Assembly: GCA_018056425.1 (NCBI GenBank)
Contig: JAGPFR010000006.1
Span: 1-64,000, forward strand
Source of the DNA: Lachnospiraceae bacterium
GTDB taxonomy: Bacteria; Bacillota; Clostridia; Lachnospirales; Lachnospiraceae
Direction: 5' to 3'
Length of the DNA stretch: 64,000 nt
Part shown: in pieces, positions 9,266 to 16,538 of the stretch
How positions within the stretch are numbered: the stretch's first letter is position 1
Layout: each line of letters opens with the position of its first letter
Program-made: the position numbers and the translations under genes
The notes under the pieces: generated by a model
Database searches by the model: none
Seen by the model: only the letters and a program-made list of their open reading frames with translations
What the model was told of the DNA's origin: nothing

Positions 9266-9937
9266 ATGTCACAGATTTCTAACGATTGGCTTCCTGTTTT
9301 ACAACAGGAATTCAGCAAACCCTATTACAAAGATCTTTATTCTTTTGTCGTAAAAGAATACGGCTCATATACCGTCTATCCTCCCAAGGATGATGTTTTA
9401 AGAGCATTTAACCTGACACCTTTGTCAGAAGTTAAAGTGGTTATACTTGGACAGGATCCTTATCACGAGCCCGGACAGGCTCATGGTCTTTCTTTTTCCG
9501 TTCCCAAAGGCATTCAGAAACCGCCTTCACTTGAAAATATCTACAAGGAACTTAATACGGATCTCGGGTGCTATATACCTCAAAGCGGTGATCTGACGCA
9601 TTGGTCCGAGCAGGGCGTTCTGTTGCTTAACACACTGCTTACCGTAAGGGCTCATCAGGCTTTTTCTCATAAGGGAAAAGGATGGGAAGAGTTTACGGAT
9701 GCTGCTATCAAAGCGGTTGCCTCGCTTGACAGACCGGTAGTATTTATTCTTTGGGGATCGGCTGCAAGAGCTAAGAAAGCTTTCATAACCAATCCGGATC
9801 ATCTGGTTATCGAATCGGCGCATCCTTCACCGCTTTCGGCATACAGAGGATTTTTCGGAAGCAGACCGTTTTCAAAATGCAATAATTTCCTGGTCTCGAA
9901 AGGGATCAGTCCTATAGACTGGCAAATATCTGATTGA
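9266..9937 (+). CDS. ung: Uracil-DNA glycosylase, family 1
   Basis: 223 residues. The catalytic water-activating motif GQDPYHEPGQAHGL and the DNA-intercalation motif HPSPLSAYRGFFG are both intact, and the length fits family 1 Ung. It removes uracil from DNA as the first step of base-excision repair. It starts one base after the hisF stop, so it is co-transcribed with his and lys genes; this looks like simple operon packing and not a functional link. Confidence 0.97.
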   Translation: MSQISNDWLPVLQQEFSKPYYKDLYSFVVKEYGSYTVYPPKDDVLRAFNLTPLSEVKVVILGQDPYHEPGQAHGLSFSVPKGIQKPPSLENIYKELNTDLGCYIPQSGDLTHWSEQGVLLLNTLLTVRAHQAFSHKGKGWEEFTDAAIKAVASLDRPVVFILWGSAARAKKAFITNPDHLVIESAHPSPLSAYRGFFGSRPFSKCNNFLVSKGISPIDWQISD

Positions 9938-9948
9938 GGAGAACTATT

Positions 9949-11226
9949 ATGAAAAAAGCATTTATTACCAAAGCAAAAGCAGAAGAGATTGCTGCAAAGA
10001 TTCCCACTCCTTTTCATGTCTATGACGAAGCCGGAATGCGCGCAAATGCCGAAGCTGTTAAGAAGGCATTTGCATGGAACCCCGGATTCAGAGAGTACTT
10101 TGCGGTTAAGGCAAATCCCAATCCTGTTATCCTTTCCATTTTAAAAGAATACGATTGCGGTGCCGATTGTTCATCGCTTACCGAGCTACAGATAAGCAAG
10201 GTTCTCGGTTTTGACGGACCTCATATCATGTTTTCGTCAAACGATACTCCTTTTGAAGAGTATGAGTATGCCAATAAGATCGGTGCGATCATCAATCTTG
10301 ATGATATCACTCACATCGATTTCTGCGAGAAGGCTTGCGGAGGAAAACTTCCTGAGACCATGAGCTGCAGATATAACCCCGGCGGAGTATTTACTCTTTC
10401 CAACGGCATAATGGATAATCCCGGAGATGCCAAGTATGGAATGACGAGAGAGCAGATTTCCGAGGCGTACAAGATACTGATGAGCAAGGGTGTTAAGCAT
10501 TTCGGAATCCATGCTTTCCTTGCTTCAAACACCGTAACAAATGAGTACTATGGAAAGCTTGCAGGTGAGCTCTTTAAGCTTGCTGTAGAACTTCGTGATG
10601 AGACAGGTGCAGATATCAGGTTCATTAACCTTTCCGGTGGTGTCGGAATTGCATATAAGCCCGATCAGACTCCCAATGACATTGCCGTTATAGGCGAGAG
10701 TGTTCACAAGGTATTCGATGAGATCCTCGTTCCCGCAGGAATGGGTGAAATGTCCATCTATACCGAAATGGGCAGATTCATGATGGCTCCTTACGGCGGC
10801 GTGGTTACCAGAGCTATTCATGAAAAGCATATATATAAAGAGTACATCGGTGTCGATGCATGTGCTGCAAACCTTATGAGACCCGCAATCTATGGTGCAT
10901 ATCATCACATTACCGTCCTTGGTAAAGAAGATGCTCCCTGTGATCATAAGTATGATGTAACCGGTTCTCTATGCGAGAACTGTGATAAGTTTGCGATTGA
11001 CAGAATGCTTCCCGAGATTGAGATGGGAGACCTCCTGTTTATCCATGATTCCGGAGCACACGGATATTCAATGGGTTACAACTACAACGGAAGACTCAGA
11101 AGTGCAGAGGTTCTTCTTAAGGCTGACGGTTCATTCGAAAAGATCCGCCGTGCCGAGACTCCCATGGATTATTACGCAACCTTCGATGAACTCGATATTT
11201 ATAACAAGCTCAAAGCAGAGAACTGA
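9949..11226 (+). CDS. lysA: Diaminopimelate decarboxylase
   Basis: 425 residues, fold-type III PLP enzyme. The PLP lysine is in YFAVKANPNP; NLSGGVGI is a glycine-rich phosphate-binding loop; the C-terminal block CENCDKFAIDR ... GDLLFIHDSGAHGYSMGYNYN fits LysA and contains the substrate/PLP contacting Cys-Glu region. It makes lysine from meso-diaminopimelate. The start ATG at 9949 is chosen because TGAGGAG lies 6 bases upstream; an upstream in-frame ATG at 9934 overlaps ung and has no such site. Carboxynorspermidine decarboxylase is a relative, but the signature around the active-site Cys fits LysA better. Confidence 0.9.
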   Translation: MKKAFITKAKAEEIAAKIPTPFHVYDEAGMRANAEAVKKAFAWNPGFREYFAVKANPNPVILSILKEYDCGADCSSLTELQISKVLGFDGPHIMFSSNDTPFEEYEYANKIGAIINLDDITHIDFCEKACGGKLPETMSCRYNPGGVFTLSNGIMDNPGDAKYGMTREQISEAYKILMSKGVKHFGIHAFLASNTVTNEYYGKLAGELFKLAVELRDETGADIRFINLSGGVGIAYKPDQTPNDIAVIGESVHKVFDEILVPAGMGEMSIYTEMGRFMMAPYGGVVTRAIHEKHIYKEYIGVDACAANLMRPAIYGAYHHITVLGKEDAPCDHKYDVTGSLCENCDKFAIDRMLPEIEMGDLLFIHDSGAHGYSMGYNYNGRLRSAEVLLKADGSFEKIRRAETPMDYYATFDELDIYNKLKAEN

Positions 11227-12281
11227 TGAGATATCCTAAATTCATTAAAAAAGGTGATACGATAGGCTTCCCTGCTCCATCCTTCGGAGCAAACCTGGAG
11301 CCTTATCACAGCTGCTTTTTGAAAGCACTTGATTACTTCAGGGATAAAGGATTTAACGTGCTTCCCGGTCCCAATTCGACTGCGGGTCTAGGGATCGGTA
11401 TCAGCAATAAGCCTGAAAAATGTGCTGAAGAACTTATGGATATGTATGTTTTTTCGGATAATGATGCCCTGATATCCGTTGGCGGCGGAGAGCTGATGTG
11501 TGAGATCCTTGAGCATCTTGATCTTGATGCGATCAGGAAAGCAGATCCCAAGTGGTTCATGGGATATTCCGATAATACGAACTTTATCCTTCCGCTTGTG
11601 ACAAAGTGCGATACAGCTGCTGTTTACGGAAGATGCGCAGATGCATACGGAGCTACCGAGATACATGAATCGGTATCGGATTGTCTTGAAGTCCTGTGCG
11701 GAGACAGAAAAGAAGCAAGATCTTTTGATACATTTCAGATCGAATCCCTTAAGGATGAGAGCAATCCTTATGCACCATATAATCTTACCGAAAAGTCCTT
11801 GAAGTCCGTTTTTGATTCAAAGAAGCTTTTTGCCCCCGGGGAATTTAAGGGTGAAATAGAATTTTCCGGAAGGCTGATCGGCGGATGCACCGACTGCGTA
11901 GTAAACCTGCTTGGTACTCCATATGTCGATATAGAAGGATTCATGGATAGGTATGCCGATGATGGAGTAATCTGGTGCCTTGAAAGCTGTGACCTTAATG
12001 TCTTTGATATAAGACGTGCCATGTGGCATTTTGAAAAAGCCGGCTGGTTTAAGAAAGGTATCGTTAAGGGATTTCTGATCGGAAGACCTGATAATCCTGA
12101 GATGATGATCGGGCTTGACCATATCAATGCTGTTCTTCCGTATATTCAAAACTTAGGTGTGCCTGCAGTCATTGATTGTGACCTTGGACATGTTCCTCCT
12201 TCTATGCCTATTGTAATGGGCAGTATCGGGCATGTGAAGGTTTCCGGAAACGACGTAAAAGTCGAATTTGAATTTGCGTAA
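11226..12281 (+). CDS. S66-family LD-carboxypeptidase / MccF-like peptidase
   Basis: 351 residues, the usual S66 length. The nucleophile Ser is in FMGYSDNTNF; the catalytic Glu is in VIWCLESCD; the His is near the C-terminus in DLGHVPPSMP. The N-terminal KKGDTIGFPAPS start is typical. Members cut LD-peptide bonds in peptidoglycan recycling (LdcA) or inactivate microcin C-like compounds (MccF); the two cannot be told apart from sequence alone here. Its ATG overlaps the lysA stop by one base. Being beside lysA (diaminopimelate metabolism) makes a peptidoglycan role attractive, as inference. Confidence 0.85.
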   Translation: MRYPKFIKKGDTIGFPAPSFGANLEPYHSCFLKALDYFRDKGFNVLPGPNSTAGLGIGISNKPEKCAEELMDMYVFSDNDALISVGGGELMCEILEHLDLDAIRKADPKWFMGYSDNTNFILPLVTKCDTAAVYGRCADAYGATEIHESVSDCLEVLCGDRKEARSFDTFQIESLKDESNPYAPYNLTEKSLKSVFDSKKLFAPGEFKGEIEFSGRLIGGCTDCVVNLLGTPYVDIEGFMDRYADDGVIWCLESCDLNVFDIRRAMWHFEKAGWFKKGIVKGFLIGRPDNPEMMIGLDHINAVLPYIQNLGVPAVIDCDLGHVPPSMPIVMGSIGHVKVSGNDVKVEFEFA

Positions 12282-12302
12282 GATTGCTTAATATGATATA
12301 TT
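12274..12302 (+). promoter_or_regulatory. Promoter of tRNA-Leu, overlapping the end of the S66 gene
   Basis: TTGCGT (12274-12279), 17-base spacer, TATATT (12297-12302) with an extended TGA just before the -10. It overlaps the stop codon of the upstream gene and would start transcription near 12309, about 27 bases before the tRNA. Confidence 0.55.
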
Positions 12303-12335
12303 ACCAATTGCGTTCGTTTAAACGGATGTGAATAT

Positions 12336-12419
12336 GTCGGCATGTCGGAATTGGTAGACGAAGCAGACTCAAAATCTGCCGCGGGCGACTGTGTGTGGGT
12401 TCGAGTCCCACTGCCGGCA
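12336..12419 (+). tRNA. tRNA-Leu (anticodon CAA)
   Basis: Acceptor GTCGGCA (12336-12342) pairs with TGCCGGC (12412-12418) with one G-T wobble; discriminator A at 12419. The D-loop has TTGGTAGA, the anticodon arm is GCAGA-CTCAAAA-TCTGC giving anticodon CAA at 12370-12372, there is a long class II variable region, and the T arm is GTGGG-TTCGAGT-CCCAC. CCA is not encoded. It reads UUG leucine codons. Confidence 0.95.
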
Positions 12420-12424
12420 GCATG

Positions 12425-12464
12425 AAAAAACAGGAGAGGGCATGAAAGCCCACTCCTGTTTTTT
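12425..12464 (+). terminator. Intrinsic terminator of tRNA-Leu
   Basis: AAAAAACAGGAG (12425-12436) pairs perfectly with CTCCTGTTTTTT (12453-12464); an inner GGGC/GCCC stem closes the loop. The 3' arm itself supplies the T-run. Confidence 0.85.
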
Positions 12465-12565
12465 AGTGCTGACGGCACTATCCCGAACCCAAGGGTTCGT
12501 ATCTCGGGGCACTGGGGAGTGCCCCTCGGTCCGCGCAATTCTGGCATCCACAGGATGCCATGCGC
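12464..12565. other. Array of four consecutive perfect hairpins behind tRNA-Leu
   Basis: Directly after the tRNA terminator come: TAGTGC/GCACTA (12464-12480), CGAACCC/GGGTTCG (12484-12499), GGGGCACT/AGTGCCCC with a GGGG loop (12506-12525), and TGGCATCC/GGATGCCA (12542-12560), the last extended by GCGCA (12533-12537) pairing with TGCGC (12561-12565). Every stem is perfectly paired. No gene with a credible start is present on either strand. The density of exact pairing is far above that of neighbouring intergenic DNA. It may be a structured RNA or a mobile-element relic; no known RNA family recognised. Confidence 0.6.
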
Positions 12566-12579
12566 CCCACTGCCGGCAG
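12566..12579 (+). repeat. 14-bp direct duplicate of the tRNA-Leu 3' end (att-like)
   Basis: CCCACTGCCGGCAG at 12566-12579 exactly repeats 12407-12420, the 3' T-arm/acceptor end of tRNA-Leu. Such duplications are left by site-specific integration into tRNA genes, but only 145 bases lie between the copies and no integrase is in sight. Confidence 0.6.
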
Positions 12580-12580
12580 T

Positions 12581-12780
12581 GAGGCTAACAAACTCCTCAG
12601 AAACTAAATGAATTTTAGCTTTTTCCGGGCTTAAGTGCAGACCTAGCAACCGAGGAGGCTAACAAACTCCTTAGAAACCAAATGAATTTTAGCCTTTTTA
12701 CGGCATTTGTGTAGACCTGGCAACTGAAGTGGCTAACAAACTCCTCAGAAACTAAATGAATTTTAGCTTCTCACCGGTTT
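12581..12780 (+). repeat. 74-bp tandem repeat, about 2.7 copies
   Basis: Copies start at 12581, 12655 and 12729, an exact 74-base period. The shared core reads GGCTAACAAACTCCT, then AGAAAC, AAATGAATTTTAGC; the second half of each unit (TGCAGACCTAGCAAC versus TGTAGACCTGGCAAC) is more diverged, and copy 3 stops after about 52 bases. Units contain a small CTAAA/TTTAG palindrome. No open frame runs through it. Not CRISPR: units are abutting with no spacers. Confidence 0.85.
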
Positions 12781-12855
12781 GGAACACTGCTTTATTGTGG
12801 ATCGATCCTGCAACGTCGGGTTTACATAAAATTCGCAAGAATAGAGCGGTTTTTA

Positions 12856-12890
12856 GCATGAATTGTAAACATTTACATGCTGTTTTTTTA
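12856..12890 (+). other. Hairpin with T-run ahead of the anti-sigma-like gene
   Basis: TGTAAA/TTTACA with an outer GCA/TGC around it, followed by TGTTTTTTTA. It could terminate any transcript reading through the repeat region. The rest of 12781-12940 is AT-rich with no other feature I can support. Confidence 0.4.
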
Positions 12891-12942
12891 GGCATTTTTG
12901 TAGTAATATAAGTGTGTATGCGAGTATCTAAAAGGAGCGCCT

Positions 12943-13266
12943 TTGAACTGTAAGGAATTTGAAAGTCATATACCGGACTTCATAGATAAAAAGCTTGATT
13001 ACAAGACTATGGAGGAGTTCCGCGAGCATTATGAATCCTGCAGTGAATGCCGCGAGGAACTCAGTATTCAATTTCTGGTTTCTGTGGGTGTTCAGCACCT
13101 TGATAATGATGATGACAATTTCGACTTAAGTTCCGAGCTCAAGAAGCGTCTTGCCAGCAATGACAAGAAGCTTGAAAGACATAAGATCTATAAAGAATCG
13201 CAGAGATATGTTATTACCCTGGGATGCATCCTGCTTGGATTACTCCTGATATGGCATCTCGGATAA
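12943..13266 (+). CDS. Small zinc-finger (zf-HC2 / anti-sigma-like) membrane protein
   Basis: 107 residues. The N-terminus has the anti-sigma zinc-finger pattern: Cys3, then HYESCSECREEL with H-x3-C-x2-C. One C-terminal membrane segment (VITLGCILLGLLLIW) anchors it with the finger in the cytoplasm. Family members often bind and hold an ECF sigma factor, but no sigma-factor gene is adjacent, so the partner is unknown. TTG is chosen as start because AAAGGAG lies 7 bases upstream and the zinc-ligand Cys follows at once. It is 9 bases ahead of polA and probably co-transcribed. Confidence 0.75.
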   Translation: MNCKEFESHIPDFIDKKLDYKTMEEFREHYESCSECREELSIQFLVSVGVQHLDNDDDNFDLSSELKKRLASNDKKLERHKIYKESQRYVITLGCILLGLLLIWHLG

Positions 13267-13275
13267 GAGGTTAAA

Positions 13276-15927
13276 GTGGCGGATAAGCTTGTTCTTATAG
13301 ACGGACACAGCATAATAAACAGGGCTTTTTACGGAGTTCCGGATCTGACGAATGCCGCAGGCGTTCATACCGGTGCCGTATACGGCTTTTTAAGTATATT
13401 TTTCAAACTTCTTGACGAAGAAAAGCCTGACTACGTGGTTGTTGCTTTTGATGAGCATGCACCTACTTTCAGGCATAAGATATTTGCAGAGTATAAGGGA
13501 ACCAGAAAACCCATGCCTGAGGAGTTAAGATCCCAGGCTCCGCTTCTTAGAAGGCTTCTTGATGCTATGGGAGTTGCAACACTTTCCATACCCGGGCTTG
13601 AAGCGGATGACATCATGGGAACCCTCGCCAAGAAATCCCAGGCAGAGGGCATGAAGGTCAGTCTGGTATCCGGTGACAGGGATCTTCTCCAGATTGCAGA
13701 TGAGAATATCCTTATCAGGATTCCCAAGACCAAATCAGGCAAAACCACAGTAGAAGACTACACACCCGCAAGAGTTGAGGAAGAATTTGGGGTAGATCCT
13801 CAGAAGTTCATCCAGCTTAAAGCTCTTATGGGAGATTCATCCGATAATATTCCCGGTGTTCCTAAGGTTGGCCCCAAGACCGCATCCGAGCTGATGCAGA
13901 CTTACGGATCTATTGACGGTATATACGAGCATCTCGATGAGATCAAGGGTAACTCTGTCAGGGAATCACTCAGAGAACACAGGGATCTTGCAGACCTTTC
14001 ACTTGTTCTTGCGACAATTGAGATAAATGCAGATATAACTCTTGATAAAGAAAAGGCTAAGAGGGGAGATTACTTTACTCCGGAAGCTTATGAGATAATC
14101 AAGGAACTCGGCCTTAAATCTCTTTATTCAAGATTTGACGATGCCGCAAAGTCGGCGGTTTCAAGTCCTGCAGAGAAAATAAGCCGTCCCGATATCGAGG
14201 TTGTTGGCAGCGCTCTTGATTTTGCAAAGGTTATCTATGATGCCGATTGCGAAGCTGTCGGGCTTCAGTTTGTTATAGATGACGGAAGTGCTTTGTCCGG
14301 TGCACTAGCTACATCCGAAAAGATTTATTACTACGCCGGAACAGATATCGAATGCGATGCGCTTCAAAGTTCGATACGTGTACTCAGTGCCAAAAACACC
14401 GTGCTTTGTTTTACGGATATTAAATCCCAGTACACGGTTACGGGATATATAGATCCCGATAAACTTTTTGATGCCGGACTTGCCAACTACGTTCTTGATC
14501 CGCTTTCCGCAGATCACGACATTGAAAATATAGCAAATGCTTATCTTGGTTTTACGCCACTTTCGGTAAAAGAAAGATTCGGCAAGATGAGCTTTAAGGA
14601 GAGTTTTTTTACCGCTCCCGATGTTTTAAAAGAATATACCTGTGACGGTGCATTCATATCTCTTGCATCATTTCCGAAGATCAATGAGGAACTTGAAGCG
14701 ACGGGGCAGATGAATGTGTACCGCAAAATAGAACTCCCGCTTTCCTACATCCTCTACGATATGGAAAATATCGGAATTCTGGTAAAGGCAAGAGAACTTG
14801 ATGAGTATTCCGCAAGGCTCTCATCAAGGATCGATGAACTTGAAAAGAAGATTCACGAGGAATCAGGAGAACCTGATTTTAATATCAATTCGCCCAAGCA
14901 GCTTGGCGTTATCCTGTTTGAGAAGATGGGATTATCGGGCGGAAAGAAGACCAAGACCGGATACTCCACATCAGCGGACGTTCTTGAAAAGCTTGCACCC
15001 GAAGTTCCTTTTGTAAGGGACATTCTTGAATACAGAGGCCTGACTAAACTCAGATCGACTTATGCAGAGGGACTAAAAGGATTCATAGGTACGGACGGCA
15101 GGATCAGATGTAAGTTTAATCAGATGGTTACGGCAACAGGCCGCATCTCATCATCAGATCCCAACCTGCAGAATATTCCCGTAAGAACGGAGCTCGGAAG
15201 GGAACTGAGGAAAGTATTTGTTCCCGAAGATGGTTTTCTTTTTACCGACGCGGATTATTCGCAGATAGAATTAAGAGTTCTTGCTTCTCTGTCCAAAGAT
15301 GAAGCGCTGATCGAAAGCTACAGATCAGGTGAGGATATTCATAAGATAACAGCATCGAAGGTTTTCGGAGTTCCGCTTGAAGAAGTCACGGATACTCTGA
15401 GGAGAAACGCAAAGGCGGTAAACTTCGGTATCGTTTATGGTATTTCTTCATTCGGTCTCGGCGAAAATATCGGTATCAGCCGTAAGGAAGCAGGAGAATA
15501 CATTAAAAAGTATTTCGAGACTTTCCCGGGACTTAAAGAGTACCTGGACGGACTGGTTGAATCGGCCAAGGATAAAGGTTATTCCGAGACATATTTCGGA
15601 AGACGCAGGCCCATCCCTGAACTTAAGAATTCGAATTTTATGACCAGGTCTTTCGGAGAGAGAGTTGCGATGAATGCCCCGATACAGGGAACTGCAGCCG
15701 ATATCATAAAGCTTGCAATGATCTCCGTATGGAATACTCTCAGGGACAAGGGATTAAAGTCCAGACTGATATTACAGGTTCATGACGAATTACTGATTGA
15801 AGGACCGGAGCAGGAAGCTTCGGAAGTAAATAATATTTTAACCGAATGCATGGAGAAAGCGGCTGACCTTGCGGTCAAACTGGAGATTTCAGTTGATACC
15901 GGAAGAAGCTGGTACGAGGCACATTAA
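13276..15927 (+). CDS. polA: DNA polymerase I
   Basis: 883 residues. N-terminal 5'-3' exonuclease/flap domain (about 1-290: LVLIDGHSIINRAFYG, SGDRDLLQIA, LMGDSSDNIPGVPKVG), a middle 3'-5' exonuclease fold (about 300-480) and a C-terminal polymerase domain (about 490-883). Motif A (DADYSQIELRVLASLS), motif B (RRNAKAVNFGIVYGIS) and motif C (LQVHDELLIE) are intact. The middle domain lacks the DxE metal-binding residues (GLQFVIDD in their place), so proofreading is expected to be absent, as is common in Firmicutes. GTG start; an AGAGG site lies upstream. It fills gaps in repair and replaces Okazaki primers. coaE overlaps its stop by one base. Confidence 0.97.
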   Translation: MADKLVLIDGHSIINRAFYGVPDLTNAAGVHTGAVYGFLSIFFKLLDEEKPDYVVVAFDEHAPTFRHKIFAEYKGTRKPMPEELRSQAPLLRRLLDAMGVATLSIPGLEADDIMGTLAKKSQAEGMKVSLVSGDRDLLQIADENILIRIPKTKSGKTTVEDYTPARVEEEFGVDPQKFIQLKALMGDSSDNIPGVPKVGPKTASELMQTYGSIDGIYEHLDEIKGNSVRESLREHRDLADLSLVLATIEINADITLDKEKAKRGDYFTPEAYEIIKELGLKSLYSRFDDAAKSAVSSPAEKISRPDIEVVGSALDFAKVIYDADCEAVGLQFVIDDGSALSGALATSEKIYYYAGTDIECDALQSSIRVLSAKNTVLCFTDIKSQYTVTGYIDPDKLFDAGLANYVLDPLSADHDIENIANAYLGFTPLSVKERFGKMSFKESFFTAPDVLKEYTCDGAFISLASFPKINEELEATGQMNVYRKIELPLSYILYDMENIGILVKARELDEYSARLSSRIDELEKKIHEESGEPDFNINSPKQLGVILFEKMGLSGGKKTKTGYSTSADVLEKLAPEVPFVRDILEYRGLTKLRSTYAEGLKGFIGTDGRIRCKFNQMVTATGRISSSDPNLQNIPVRTELGRELRKVFVPEDGFLFTDADYSQIELRVLASLSKDEALIESYRSGEDIHKITASKVFGVPLEEVTDTLRRNAKAVNFGIVYGISSFGLGENIGISRKEAGEYIKKYFETFPGLKEYLDGLVESAKDKGYSETYFGRRRPIPELKNSNFMTRSFGERVAMNAPIQGTAADIIKLAMISVWNTLRDKGLKSRLILQVHDELLIEGPEQEASEVNNILTECMEKAADLAVKLEISVDTGRSWYEAH

Positions 15928-16538
15928 TGAAGATTATAGGTATTACGGGCGGAATCGGCGGAGGCAAGTCAAGCATCCTCAATTTTATCTCATCGCACTA
16001 TATCGCTGAGATTTATTATGCCGACGATATTGCCAAAGAGCTCGAACAACCCGGCACTATGACCTATGACAGACTTGTTGCCATGTTCGGAAAAGAAATA
16101 CTTACCAAGGGTGAAGGCTCGGAAATTGACAGAAGCAAATTTGCTCATGTCATTTACTCAAATCCTTCAAATCTTGAAAAGGTTGAGGAGATAGTTCATC
16201 CTTCCGTTCAGACTTATCTCATCGAGAAAATGAGAGCAGCTGCGAAGATGCATGAGACCGAACTCTTTTTCATCGAAGCTGCACTTCTTATCGAAAAAGG
16301 TTACAACGATATCGTTGATGAGATGTGGTACATCTATGCTGATGATGAGACCAGGATAAAGCGTCTCATGGAATCAAGAGGATATACGCGCAAGAAAGCT
16401 CTGTCGATCATGGACAACCAGCTTTCCGATGCGGATTTCAGGGAACATTCTGACGTGATAATCGATAACAGCGAAGGCCTTGAAGCTGCGTATGCACAGG
16501 TCAAAGCCCGTCTGGAGGGATTTACATGGGTGGAGTAA
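15927..16538 (+). CDS. coaE: Dephospho-CoA kinase
   Basis: 203 residues, the usual length. P-loop GITGGIGGGKSS at residues 5-16; the substrate region ADDIAKELEQPG and lid-type RIKRLMESRGYTRKKA with the DNQLSD end are typical. It phosphorylates dephospho-CoA in the last step of coenzyme A synthesis. The polA-coaE order is common in bacteria (mutM often lies between but is absent here). Confidence 0.95.
   Translation: MKIIGITGGIGGGKSSILNFISSHYIAEIYYADDIAKELEQPGTMTYDRLVAMFGKEILTKGEGSEIDRSKFAHVIYSNPSNLEKVEEIVHPSVQTYLIEKMRAAAKMHETELFFIEAALLIEKGYNDIVDEMWYIYADDETRIKRLMESRGYTRKKALSIMDNQLSDADFREHSDVIIDNSEGLEAAYAQVKARLEGFTWVE

Noticed and set aside
12464..12565. Integron attC or retron element
   Set aside because: No integrase or reverse transcriptase nearby and no matching core-site sequences; kept only as an unexplained hairpin array.
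12146..12649. Long minus-strand open frame covering tRNA-Leu and the hairpin array
   Set aside because: Its AGSGTRTHTQSP-type peptide is the familiar translation of an antisense tRNA-Leu; no ribosome site, and it runs into the S66 gene.
12581..12780. CRISPR array
   Set aside because: Units are 74 bases and abut without spacers; no cas genes in the window.
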